The position numbers were made by a program, and so were the translations under genes. Source: Fimbriimonadaceae bacterium (GTDB taxonomy: Bacteria > Armatimonadota > Fimbriimonadia > Fimbriimonadales > Fimbriimonadaceae). From it: a stretch of 7,829 nt of DNA. Below the pieces are notes generated by a model. That model had not been told where the DNA came from. It was given only the letters and a program-made list of their open reading frames with translations, and searched no databases. Every line of letters begins with the position of its first letter. Positions within the stretch are counted from its first letter, which is position 1. Positions 1-6,461 of the stretch are shown in pieces. The stretch is taken from positions 1 through 7,829 of the forward strand of contig JACMJO010000526.1 in the NCBI GenBank assembly GCA_014380605.1. Reading direction: 5' to 3'.

Positions 1-354
1 CTGGCCGACTCGCTCGGTCATAAAATCGACGACTTTCGAGGCGTCCATGAATCCCGCGGGAATCTGGTCCACTTTAGAGCTTGCGGCAACCTCATTGGCC
101 TGGCCCGCAGGCGATACGGCGAGAGTGGAGAGGCGCTCGGCAACTTCGTCCACATTTGTTTGCACCGTCGCCCAAATCTCGTCCAGTTGAAGGTGCACGG
201 CTCGAAAGCTTGAGCCGGTCACGTTCCAGTGGGCCTGTTTGACAATGAGTCCAAGCGCAATCAAATCGCTCAGAACCGGTTGCAGTTCGGAAGCGATCTG
301 CTTGGTCGTCTTGTCATCAAAGATCTCATTTCGATTCTTCGTTTTCGTAGCCAT
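1..354 (-). CDS. dps: Dps-family ferritin-like DNA-binding/iron-storage protein, 3' end cut by window edge
   Basis: Reading the minus strand from the ATG at 354 gives 118 codons open to the left edge, so the C-terminal part is outside the window. Dps proteins form 12-subunit shells that oxidise Fe(II) with peroxide, store the ferric core and, in many species, bind DNA under stress. The segment KQAHWNVTG (residues 39-47) is the Dps signature. The ferroxidase ligands are all visible: His42, His54, Asp58, Asp69 and Glu73, with the same spacing as E. coli H51/H63/D67/D78/E82. The N-terminus has lysines and arginines at K4, K6, R8, K15 and K18, so it could contact DNA (inference). AGGA lies four bases before the ATG. 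It follows the membrane-protein gene by 42 nt on the same strand, so it may be co-transcribed. No OxyR- or Fur-like site was recognised. The family call is strong. Confidence 0.93.
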   Translation of the reverse strand, partial: MATKTKNRNEIFDDKTTKQIASELQPVLSDLIALGLIVKQAHWNVTGSSFRAVHLQLDEIWATVQTNVDEVAERLSTLAVSPAGQANEVAASSKVDQIPAGFMDASKVVDFMTERVGQ

Positions 355-396
355 CCCATCCTATAACGCGAAGCGACATCAATTTGGTGAACCGGC

Positions 397-1266
397 CTAT
401 CCCATGAATGAACCAGGCGGTTGGGCGCCTTCCGGCGAGTAGGCTGTTTGCGACTCGCTGAGGGGCGGCATAAAGTTGTCTCGATAGGCAACCGCAATCG
501 CTAATTGATAGAGCGGCAACGTGAAGATCACTCCAATCCCGCAAGCCAACACCCCAGATGCGCCGATGATCGCCATCACGATATAGAATCCCAGGGCGCG
601 GAAGTACATCTTTGCAACCTGTTGCCAACTTCTCGAGGCGGCCTGCATGATCGACATCTTCTGGTCCACTAGCAACATGGGGGTCAAAAAGAAGGGGAAT
701 ATGAGCAGAGCGACAATGACCATCGCACCAAAAAAAAGAAGCATGCTGCCGAACAAGGTTCCCAGATCGGGGTTCGCGCTATTGGTCTGCTGGCTTGAGA
801 AATTGCTGTAAACCTGAGAGATCACCAAAATGGGCAGCGAATACAGAACGCTCCAAATCGCGATTTTTGCGCCCTGCCCATTTAGATTGAAAAGACCTCC
901 GATCCCCTCGTGCCGCAATCTCATTTTCTGAATTGCCAAACGTAAATAACCTCCGTGGAGAACTCCGCTTACCGCTGAAGAGATGATTCCAGCTACAAGG
1001 CTCACGACCAAAACGTCGGTTCCGGTGGCGGCCGCCTCGCCGCTTGTGGACATCCTCCAAAACACATAAGTGCCTGCTGGCACCTGTAGGAGGATCGACA
1101 TGAGGATGATAATGACGTACCCGCCTAGCCACGTCCCGAAGTCCGACTTGTAGATGAGCCAAGCCTCATTGATAGCGTTGATCCGAAAATCCGGTGGACC
1201 GTTGTATTGGCGGGGGTCCGTCGCCCTTGGGTATGCGGCGTATTGAGGAGGCGAATTTTCGTCCAT
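397..1266 (-). CDS. Multi-pass integral membrane protein of unknown function (DUF975/YciC-like layout)
   Basis: The 289-residue product starts at the ATG at 1266, 2 nt after the methyltransferase stop (TAA at 1271-1269). An in-frame start further upstream would overlap that gene deeply and add a non-membrane, arginine-rich segment, so I rejected it. Residues 1-30 are proline- and tyrosine-rich and probably cytoplasmic. Hydrophobic segments lie at about 46-70, 84-108, 134-154, 170-200 and 223-262; the last two are long enough for one or two passes each, giving five to seven helices. Between the last two segments is an amphipathic stretch ending in SRSW (around 211-214). The protein ends with a glycine- and proline-rich helix pair followed by 'VAYRD' (259-263), which is common in small DUF975/YciC-type membrane proteins. 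No catalytic motif is visible. The tight spacing suggests translational coupling to the methyltransferase. Membrane location is firm; function is unknown. Confidence 0.85.
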   Translation of the reverse strand: MDENSPPQYAAYPRATDPRQYNGPPDFRINAINEAWLIYKSDFGTWLGGYVIIILMSILLQVPAGTYVFWRMSTSGEAAATGTDVLVVSLVAGIISSAVSGVLHGGYLRLAIQKMRLRHEGIGGLFNLNGQGAKIAIWSVLYSLPILVISQVYSNFSSQQTNSANPDLGTLFGSMLLFFGAMVIVALLIFPFFLTPMLLVDQKMSIMQAASRSWQQVAKMYFRALGFYIVMAIIGASGVLACGIGVIFTLPLYQLAIAVAYRDNFMPPLSESQTAYSPEGAQPPGSFMG

Positions 1267-1268
1267 CT

Positions 1269-2027
1269 TTAACCAAGACGTTTGCCAATGATGCGAAGTC
1301 GCCGGTAGTCGGCGTACCAAACGCCATCTTTCCTTTGAGTCGGCTCCAGAGCTACCTGAGCCATTCGAACGGCCTCGGCAAAGCACTTTTCGTCCACATC
1401 GGCCCTGATCGCCTCGCCAAAGATGGTGAACCAGTCGACGATGGCGTCGTCGCCTTCAAGTTTGGTGGGGCGATCGAAGAGCCAGGCGCTGGTGGGCTCA
1501 ATGCGGTGGCGTTCAAGCATCGACGTGTATTCGCCAACGGACGGGAAGAACCAGCGGTGGCTGGGGCTATGGCAATCGAACTTCTTGAGCGCCTCGAACA
1601 GGGCGCCGATGAGCTTCTGAATGTTTCCCTTGCCACCCATCTCGATCACGAATCGGCCACCTGGCCTCAGGGCTCGGCTCATGCAGACGACCGCGTTTTC
1701 GGCATCGGTCACCCAGTGAAGGGCGGCGTTGGAGAAGATGGCGTCGAAGGGCTCTTTGAAGGTGAAGGCGCTGGCATCGGCCTGGACAAACTCCAAATCC
1801 GGATATGCCTGACGAGCATTCTGGATCATGTTGGGGCTGGCATCGATCCCGACCACCTTGGCTCCCCGCTGTCGCATTTCGTGGGTTAGGTGTCCTGTAC
1901 CACATCCTACATCAAGAATTCGCTCGCCGGGTTGGGGGTCCAGGAGGTCGATCAGAGCCGCGCCATAGTCCGTCACGAAATGGGCGGCGGTGTCGTAGAG
2001 CTTGGCGTCCCAATCGGAAGTGCGCAT
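1269..2027 (-). CDS. Class I SAM-dependent methyltransferase, trans-aconitate methyltransferase-like
   Basis: The 252-residue product has a Rossmann-type methyltransferase core. Motif I is ILDVGCGTGHL (37-47), which binds S-adenosylmethionine. The acidic residue ending strand 2 is in VVGIDASPNMI (58-68), motif II is FVQADASAF (80-88), and the post-core segment FDAIFSNAALHWV (94-106) is close to that of trans-aconitate 2-methyltransferase (Tam) and related UbiE-type enzymes. RPGGRFVIEMGG (121-132) is the usual strand-5 turn. Length and layout match Tam (252 aa in E. coli), but many relatives methylate other small acids or quinone precursors, so the substrate is not assigned. I chose the ATG at 2027. 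An in-frame TTG at 2054 would add nine residues not typical of the family. An AGGGGAG at 2047-2041 lies 13 nt upstream of the ATG, rather far for a ribosome site. First gene of a probable operon with the membrane gene. Confidence 0.92.
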   Translation of the reverse strand: MRTSDWDAKLYDTAAHFVTDYGAALIDLLDPQPGERILDVGCGTGHLTHEMRQRGAKVVGIDASPNMIQNARQAYPDLEFVQADASAFTFKEPFDAIFSNAALHWVTDAENAVVCMSRALRPGGRFVIEMGGKGNIQKLIGALFEALKKFDCHSPSHRWFFPSVGEYTSMLERHRIEPTSAWLFDRPTKLEGDDAIVDWFTIFGEAIRADVDEKCFAEAVRMAQVALEPTQRKDGVWYADYRRLRIIGKRLG

Positions 2028-2101
2028 GGCTCGAAGATTACTCCCCTGGCACAAGACTAGAGCAACTTGTCGTATTCTAGTTACAGATTGAATTGGGCGC
2101 T
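2028..2101. promoter_or_regulatory. Divergent intergenic spacer with an operator-like dyad
   Basis: This 74-nt spacer separates the outward-reading starts of the methyltransferase (minus) and the peptidase (plus), so it must hold promoters for both or lie just inside their leaders. ACTAGA at 2056-2061 and TCTAGT at 2076-2081 form a perfect inverted pair with centres 20 nt apart. A second interleaved pair is ACAAG (2051-2055) with CTTGT (2066-2070). I see no convincing paired -35/-10 hexamers for a housekeeping sigma factor; TAGAAT (2079-2074, minus) is the best lone -10-like hexamer. That a regulator binds here is inference. Confidence 0.35.
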
Positions 2102-3241
2102 ATGAACCTCTTACTTCCTTTGCTCCTGGCTCCCGCAACTCGATTCCTGGTGGTGGGCGGAGGTCCTAATCCGGCGAATAACCAAGTCGCGCTGGAGTTC
2201 AATGTCCAACACTTCGCCCGAATCCTTCCCAAGGACGCGCCATATCGGGTGCTCTTTGCGGATGGAGATGCTGGTACCGCCACGGTTCGATTCACCCCCG
2301 AGGGCCAAACGCCGGGGTTGAAGGACCAGTACAAGCAGCCTCAGCTTCCCCGCCTAGACGGAGCTGCATCGCTTGAGAACGTGAATCGGGAGATCGCCTC
2401 CTTGGCTTCAGGGGGCAAGACGCCGGTGTTCCTTTACTTCACCGGCCATGGCACGATTCCCAAGCCTCCCAACCCCAGGCTTAGCTCCTTTAATCTGTGG
2501 AAATTCGAGAACTTCACGGCGGTCGATTTTGCCCGCTCCCTAACGAGTTTCCCTAAAGATGTGCCGATTGTCGCACTGATGGTGCAGTGCCACTCGGGAG
2601 GGTTTGCCAAGAGCCTCTTCAAAGATGGCGATCCCGATCAACCGCCCCTCAACAATCGGTTTTGTGGCTTCTATGCCAGCATCGAGTCTCGAAGCGCGGC
2701 GGGCTGTACGCCGAGCATTAACACCAAAAGCTATCGCGACTTCACCACCTATTTCGTGGCCGCATTGGCGGGCGAGGATCGACAAGGGCAGAAGGTCTCC
2801 GGGGCCGACTATGACGGAAACGGCAAGGTCGGGATGAATGAGGCGTTCTGTTATGCGCTTGTGAACGACGACTCCATCGACACACCGGTTTGCACGTCGG
2901 ATGAGTTCGTCCGACGCGTCGTCAAGATGCCCGAGGAAGAGATTTTCGCGACTCCCTATTCAAGCGTTCTCAAAATGGCCACGCCTGCTCAGCGCGGAGC
3001 TTTGGAAGCTCTCTCAACCTCGGCGGGATTGAAGGGCGAGGACCGGTTGGCGGTGGCGTTTGAGAACTATCCCAGTTTGGGCAGCCGAGACTCAATGGAC
3101 CGGATTCGCGGGTTCCGGTTTGTGCGGCTGGCGAAGACGGTGGTAATGGGCAGCAAGATGGCGAGCCATTCTGATGCGGCTCTGCGTCGGAGATATGAGA
3201 CCTTGATCAAGGACGAAGCCGCCAATCCGCTTCGTCCGTAA
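2102..3241 (+). CDS. Clan CD cysteine peptidase (C13/caspase-like) with EF-hand-type loop
   Basis: The 379-residue product has the two-part active site of clan CD peptidases (legumain, caspase and gingipain fold). FLYFTGHGT (110-118) supplies His116, and VALMVQCHSGG (157-167) supplies Cys163; each follows a hydrophobic strand. The opening FLVVGGGPNP (15-24) and a following segment with N34 and F38 resemble the first strand and helix of bacterial C13-like domains. Residues 236-247 (D236, D238, N240, G241, K242, E247) fit a 12-residue EF-hand calcium loop placed just before the 'EAFCYA' helix. The N-terminus MNLLLPLLLAPA is hydrophobic and may be a short export signal, but it lacks a basic n-region. 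No Shine-Dalgarno site is seen before the ATG; an in-frame TTG at 2093 is the alternative. The C-terminal 90 residues show no known domain. The ankyrin gene follows after 34 nt. Substrate unknown. Confidence 0.85.
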   Translation: MNLLLPLLLAPATRFLVVGGGPNPANNQVALEFNVQHFARILPKDAPYRVLFADGDAGTATVRFTPEGQTPGLKDQYKQPQLPRLDGAASLENVNREIASLASGGKTPVFLYFTGHGTIPKPPNPRLSSFNLWKFENFTAVDFARSLTSFPKDVPIVALMVQCHSGGFAKSLFKDGDPDQPPLNNRFCGFYASIESRSAAGCTPSINTKSYRDFTTYFVAALAGEDRQGQKVSGADYDGNGKVGMNEAFCYALVNDDSIDTPVCTSDEFVRRVVKMPEEEIFATPYSSVLKMATPAQRGALEALSTSAGLKGEDRLAVAFENYPSLGSRDSMDRIRGFRFVRLAKTVVMGSKMASHSDAALRRRYETLIKDEAANPLRP

Positions 3242-3275
3242 CCAGGTCCCCCTTTCCAGCGTCAAGATTGCAACC

Positions 3276-4550
3276 ATGCTTCAATGTGTTGCCGCTTTTG
3301 TGCTTGCCCTCGTGCCTCAGTCAACGGAGTTTGACAAGCAGCTCATCCTGGCCATCGGGAAGGGCGATCTAAAGCAGATCGAACAACAGTTGCAGCGCGG
3401 CGCTAGCCCCAATGCCCGTGAAGAGAAAAACCCCCTGCCCAGTCTAGGCAACAATGCCACCGGCGGGGTGAAGGTTCTCGGCGATTCCGCGCTAAACCTC
3501 ACCATTCGGAAAGGCAATCTACCGATGGTCAAGCTTCTGCTTAGCAAAGGGGCGGACCTCAACCTTCGGGAAGAAGCCGGATATACCCCGCTGATCTTTG
3601 CGGTGCAGACCGGCCAAATGAACATCGCCGAGTACCTTATCGACAAGGGTGCCAAGGTAGACATCCGGAACGATCACGGCGACACCGCGATCGTGTTTGC
3701 CGCGAACGCGGGTGATGTGAGGATCGTCGATCGGCTCTTGAGGAAGAAAGCGAATATCAACGGCGGAACCGGCTGGTCGCCGCTGATGGAGGCCGCCTAC
3801 TCTGGCCGCCTGGAGGTCGCAAAGCTTCTCCTTAAGCGTGGGGCCGACCCAAACTATCACCCACGAGGGCTCATGACTCCCTTGGAGTGCGCCAACGTCC
3901 AACGCCACACGGCTCTCATCGAGGTCATCAGTAAGGCGGGTGGTAAGGGACGAACCGCGGCGGAGATCCAAAGGGCGGCATCCTCCTATCGAGAGGCGCT
4001 CGACAAGGAGAGGAAGCAACGAGCGGCGAAGTTTGCCGAATCTCAAAAGCTCACACCTGACGACTTTGAGGTTATTGAAGCCTCGTTGGTTGCCGTACTG
4101 GAAGACCCTGATAGGGGACTCTACTTCGATCCCAAAGCTCGACGGTCCATTTCCCTGATCACGGAGAGTGCTGGTGACTTCTCCAGCGCCCACGACACAC
4201 GGATATCCAGCAGTGTTGGCCCGGAGCGGGCCAAGGAGATCTCGTTGGAGATTCGCGTGCATCTGAACCAGCGGAACTCGCTTCCCATTTCACTTTCGCG
4301 GTACCAAGCTCGAGACTCCAGAATCGGGCTGACGGAGGTAACACCGGACCGCGTCAACATGATCGCAGACATGAAAGCCAATCGTGCCTGGGTTCGTCCC
4401 TGGCTGCCAGGCTACTCCAAAGACCGGACCAAAGCCGTTTTCACCTTTTGGTGTGGCCCCTCTCCACACGGAGCCTCCGGCACATGCTTCCTTGAGAAGA
4501 GCGGTGGCAAGTGGCGGGTGAAGTGGCTCGACATGGCGTTCTACGTGTGA
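3276..4550 (+). CDS. Ankyrin-repeat protein, probably exported, with unrecognised C-terminal domain
   Basis: The 424-residue product begins MLQCVAAFVLALVPQS, a hydrophobic stretch that reads as a short signal peptide, or a lipoprotein-like start with Cys4 too early to be a normal lipobox. Ankyrin repeats follow at about 19-46 (degenerate), 68-98, 102-132, 135-164, 166-195 and 199-221. They show the typical TPL...A...G......LL..GA..N pattern, clearest in GYTPLIFAV and GWSPLMEAAYSG. These form a protein-binding solenoid; no partner can be named. Residues 226-256 are charged and helical (EALDKERKQRAAKFAE). The C-terminal domain, about 260-424, is not a family I recognise. It ends GTCFLEKSGGKWRVKWLDMA, a strand-turn-strand pattern like the last strands of NTF2-like folds (weak inference). 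The gene lies 34 nt after the peptidase on the same strand, probably co-transcribed, and ends at a strong hairpin terminator. The ribosome site is poor. Confidence 0.85.
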   Translation: MLQCVAAFVLALVPQSTEFDKQLILAIGKGDLKQIEQQLQRGASPNAREEKNPLPSLGNNATGGVKVLGDSALNLTIRKGNLPMVKLLLSKGADLNLREEAGYTPLIFAVQTGQMNIAEYLIDKGAKVDIRNDHGDTAIVFAANAGDVRIVDRLLRKKANINGGTGWSPLMEAAYSGRLEVAKLLLKRGADPNYHPRGLMTPLECANVQRHTALIEVISKAGGKGRTAAEIQRAASSYREALDKERKQRAAKFAESQKLTPDDFEVIEASLVAVLEDPDRGLYFDPKARRSISLITESAGDFSSAHDTRISSSVGPERAKEISLEIRVHLNQRNSLPISLSRYQARDSRIGLTEVTPDRVNMIADMKANRAWVRPWLPGYSKDRTKAVFTFWCGPSPHGASGTCFLEKSGGKWRVKWLDMAFYV

Positions 4551-4552
4551 GT

Positions 4553-4594
4553 AGAGCGCTACCTCAGGCGACACTGAGGTAGCGCTCTCTTTTA
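4553..4594 (+). terminator. Intrinsic terminator of the peptidase-ankyrin unit
   Basis: A perfect 15-bp stem joins AGAGCGCTACCTCAG (4553-4567) to CTGAGGTAGCGCTCT (4574-4588), closed by a 6-nt loop GCGACA. It is followed on the plus strand by C and four T residues (4590-4593). It begins 2 nt after the plus-strand ankyrin stop codon. The T-run is present only on the plus side. The convergent minus-strand gene ends 2 nt beyond the feature, so its transcript would also read through the hairpin, but without a U-tract. Confidence 0.85.
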
Positions 4595-4595
4595 C

Positions 4596-5678
4596 CTAGG
4601 TGCTGAGCAGTTCGACGAGTTCCGGAAAGCCTCGATCCTTTGCGACATCTAGCGCAGTGAGGCCAGCGGCGTTTCTAGCCTCTCGATCCGCACCGAATTC
4701 CAAGAGGACTTTGGCGGTTTCCAACTGGCCGTTCCAGGCGGCGGCGTTGAGAAGGGTTCCATAGTCGCCTCGGGCATAGACTAGTTCCGGTGAGACCTCT
4801 ATCCGTTTTCGCAAGAGATCGGATGGGAAACCCCATCCCGCCAGGACCATCAAGGCGAAAAGCCTTGGCTCAGCCCGGAAGCTGAAGTCCTTCATGTGGG
4901 GATCAGCGCCTCGGGCGAGAAGTAGATTGCAGAGCTCTCGGTTATCCGAATACTCAGCCCAAGCCAGGCTGTTCGCGCCGCAATAGCCCCGCCAATTGGG
5001 ATCGGCTCCGTGGTCGAGGAGCCACTCTGAGACTTCTAAGCGGCCATTCCGACAGGCGACATAGAGGGCGTCGGATACTTGGTCTTGAGGAACGGGAGGT
5101 GGGTAAGGGAGAGGCTCTCCCGATTCAGTGAATCGAGTGCTCCCAGTCGTACTGGCGGGCCCCTTCAGCTTGTCGCCGTCCCAGAATAGCTTGACGTAGT
5201 CGAGCAGACCCAAACCTGCCGCCGTGAAAAGGTCGGGCTGGACTCCGTGGTGAATGAGCCGGAGCGCAGAATGTTGTGCGCCCACGGTTACCGCCCAAGA
5301 CAGGGCAGTATGAGCCGAGTCTTGCCACTTGGTCTGAAGGGGTGCACCGTGCTCGACTAGGATATCGACGAGAACAGGGTCATCCGACTCGGCAGCCTGA
5401 TGGAGCGGGTAGTTGCCCTCTGTGCTGGCGGTTGACACCAGCTTGGGACTTGCCTTGAGGAGCTTCCTCATGGCATCGTAGTTCCCTTCGACCATCAACC
5501 GGGTGAGGGTGTCTTGCTCAACGGCGAGCCTTAGCTTGGGCCAGCTTGGGAAGCCGTAATGCCGAGCGAGCGTAAACTGGGCGTCGGAAAGGGTGGGATG
5601 TTGGCCTGAGTCTTTGAGCTCTTTGGCCTGCTTGCGTAGTTGCTCCAGGCTGGGCCTGGTTGGCAGCTTATTGTCCAT
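4596..5678 (-). CDS. Ankyrin-repeat protein with N-terminal 'LRKQAKEL' segment
   Basis: The 360-residue product has no signal peptide and is probably cytoplasmic. Residues 9-55 (PSLEQLRKQAKEL, then SDAQFTLARHYGFPSWPKL) are a conserved N-terminal helical segment that precedes ankyrin repeats in many proteins of Acidobacteriota, Planctomycetota and related phyla; its role is unknown. Ankyrin units follow at about 58-85, 87-116, 122-150, 200-230, 234-262 and 305-336, with a last half repeat at 339-358; LLDHGADPNW, LLLARGADP and LLEFGADREA are the clearest. Residues 150-200 are an atypical insert with a proline-rich turn (PYPPPVP, 191-197). The start at 5678 is set by GGAGG six bases upstream; in-frame ATGs further upstream lie inside or beyond that site. 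It converges on the other ankyrin gene with the terminator between. The family call is strong; binding partner unknown. Confidence 0.9.
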   Translation of the reverse strand: MDNKLPTRPSLEQLRKQAKELKDSGQHPTLSDAQFTLARHYGFPSWPKLRLAVEQDTLTRLMVEGNYDAMRKLLKASPKLVSTASTEGNYPLHQAAESDDPVLVDILVEHGAPLQTKWQDSAHTALSWAVTVGAQHSALRLIHHGVQPDLFTAAGLGLLDYVKLFWDGDKLKGPASTTGSTRFTESGEPLPYPPPVPQDQVSDALYVACRNGRLEVSEWLLDHGADPNWRGYCGANSLAWAEYSDNRELCNLLLARGADPHMKDFSFRAEPRLFALMVLAGWGFPSDLLRKRIEVSPELVYARGDYGTLLNAAAWNGQLETAKVLLEFGADREARNAAGLTALDVAKDRGFPELVELLST

Positions 5679-5819
5679 CGATAACCTCCATGCCATGGCC
5701 GGCGGTCCGCTTCCCGGCGGCATTTTGGTTTTGCCGTATCGGATTTAGTTATCAGGGTGGACTCAGCCCTTCCCGCGGACCCGGGTGCGCCCCTTAGCGC
5801 ATCCTTATTGTACAACAGG
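5679..5819. other. 141-nt intergenic leader between transposase and ankyrin gene
   Basis: This is the longest stretch without a gene. Apart from the ribosome site it holds a small hairpin: TGCGC (5786-5790) pairs with GCGCA (5797-5801) around a 6-nt loop, extended by two further G-C pairs past one mismatch (5783-5804). An 8-bp palindrome ACCCGGGT (5779-5786) adjoins it. On the minus strand TACAAT just before it is a plausible -10 hexamer, but no matching -35 is seen, so a promoter for the ankyrin gene is likely somewhere here but not located. No T-run marks a terminator for the transposase gene. Confidence 0.4.
5685..5689 (-). promoter_or_regulatory. Ribosome binding site that sets the start of the minus-strand ankyrin gene
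   Basis: GGAGG on the minus strand (5689-5685) is six bases from the ATG at 5678. It excludes the longer in-frame reading that would start upstream, which would place this site inside the coding region. Confidence 0.75.
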
Positions 5820-6413
5820 TTAGACACATCCCTCCACATCAGCGGAGCGCCAATGTGGAGGGTCGCTAAAAGCCGAGAGACAATCGCTCAACTTCAGACC
5901 CTGATCCAAGTCATACAAGTCTCGCTCAAAAAGCCAGGCGCTCGACCACCGATAGGCAGTCGGTTGCTCACAGAATCCCGATCGAATCGGATTCCAGTGA
6001 ATATAGATGCTGGTGTTTTCCATCATTCTCTCATCTTTGATCGGAATGCCACGAAAGGATCGCATCCAGAACTGCCTTTCGTTAAGGCCGAGTTGTTGGC
6101 TTACTAGCGCCTTCTCCGCAGTTGTCAAGAGCTCAACCATCTGCTCGGAAGCCGATTTCTTTATCTTTTGAACAAGCCAAGAGCAAGTCCGATCCTCCGG
6201 TGCACTAGAGATCGTGTGGAAGTGATGCGTCATTACCACGAATGCGTGGAGTCTCGCACCTAAATCAAGGCGTTGTTGAAGTAAGTGCTTCGCCAGGAAT
6301 TCGCGCATTTCATCGCGTCGAAAGAGGTGCGCGAAGTCGAGGCAGGTGGAGGTAATGAAAAGGGTTGCTCCCAACTCTTGGGAGTTGCGCCAATGTTTGT
6401 AGTCCGATCGCAT
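5820..6413 (-). CDS. REP-associated tyrosine transposase (RAYT, Y1/HUH family)
   Basis: The 197-residue product matches the RAYT branch of Y1 transposases, single-strand DNA nucleases related to IS200/IS605 TnpA that nick at REP palindromes. The N-terminal HWRNSQELGATLFITSTCLD (7-26) is the usual first strand. The metal-binding HUH motif is MTHHFHTI (61-68; His64 and His66), where most relatives have MPNHVH. FWMRSF (115-120) and YIHWNPIRSG (137-146) followed by YRWSS (154-158) are the conserved C-terminal block. Tyr137 is the most likely nucleophile by position, since the tyrosine often seen after 'RSF' is Arg121 here. The length is normal for the group. There is no clear Shine-Dalgarno site before the ATG at 6413. 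The last dozen codons (about 184-195) lie within the left REP palindrome. The gene sits downstream of infB on the same strand, so it could be read from that transcript. No frameshift or internal stop is seen, so it may be functional. Confidence 0.92.
   Translation of the reverse strand: MRSDYKHWRNSQELGATLFITSTCLDFAHLFRRDEMREFLAKHLLQQRLDLGARLHAFVVMTHHFHTISSAPEDRTCSWLVQKIKKSASEQMVELLTTAEKALVSQQLGLNERQFWMRSFRGIPIKDERMMENTSIYIHWNPIRSGFCEQPTAYRWSSAWLFERDLYDLDQGLKLSDCLSAFSDPPHWRSADVEGCV
5830..5862. repeat. REP-like imperfect palindrome, left copy
   Basis: CCCTCCACAT (5830-5839) pairs perfectly with ATGTGGAGGG (5853-5862). Inside is a CA/CA mismatch, then GCG (5842-5844) paired with CGC (5848-5850) around the loop GAG. 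Read on the minus strand the mismatch becomes TG/TG, which can form G-T wobbles, so the two strands fold unequally, a known REP property. The element is the reverse complement of the right copy except for one loop base. It overlaps the end of the transposase reading frame. Confidence 0.9.
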
Positions 6414-6461
6414 CTTGACCAGTATTGGAACCTAATTGCCTAAGTTACCCTCAGCATGGAA

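Noticed and set aside
355..396. A separate dps promoter (TTCACC and TTATAG on the minus strand)
   Set aside because: The spacing is 19 nt, the -35 match is poor and the -10 would lie only a few bases from the ATG.
1267..1386. A longer start for the membrane protein
   Set aside because: It would extend 40 codons into the methyltransferase and adds an unrelated arginine-rich tail; the ATG at 1266 fits the 2-nt junction.
1194..1889. A 231-codon open frame on the plus strand antisense to the methyltransferase and membrane protein
   Set aside because: It lies wholly over a well-recognised methyltransferase and the start of the membrane gene, shows no domain pattern, and is explained by codon bias of the opposite strand.
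3519..4262. A 247-codon open frame on the minus strand
   Set aside because: It is antisense to the ankyrin repeats, whose pattern is unmistakable in the plus frame; its translation shows no family features.
5740..5815. A tRNA-like or structured RNA in the GC-rich spacer
   Set aside because: Only one short stem forms; there is no TTC loop, anticodon arm or acceptor pairing.
5757..6107. A plus-strand open frame across the left REP and transposase 3' end
   Set aside because: It covers a clear transposase on the other strand and has no recognisable motif.
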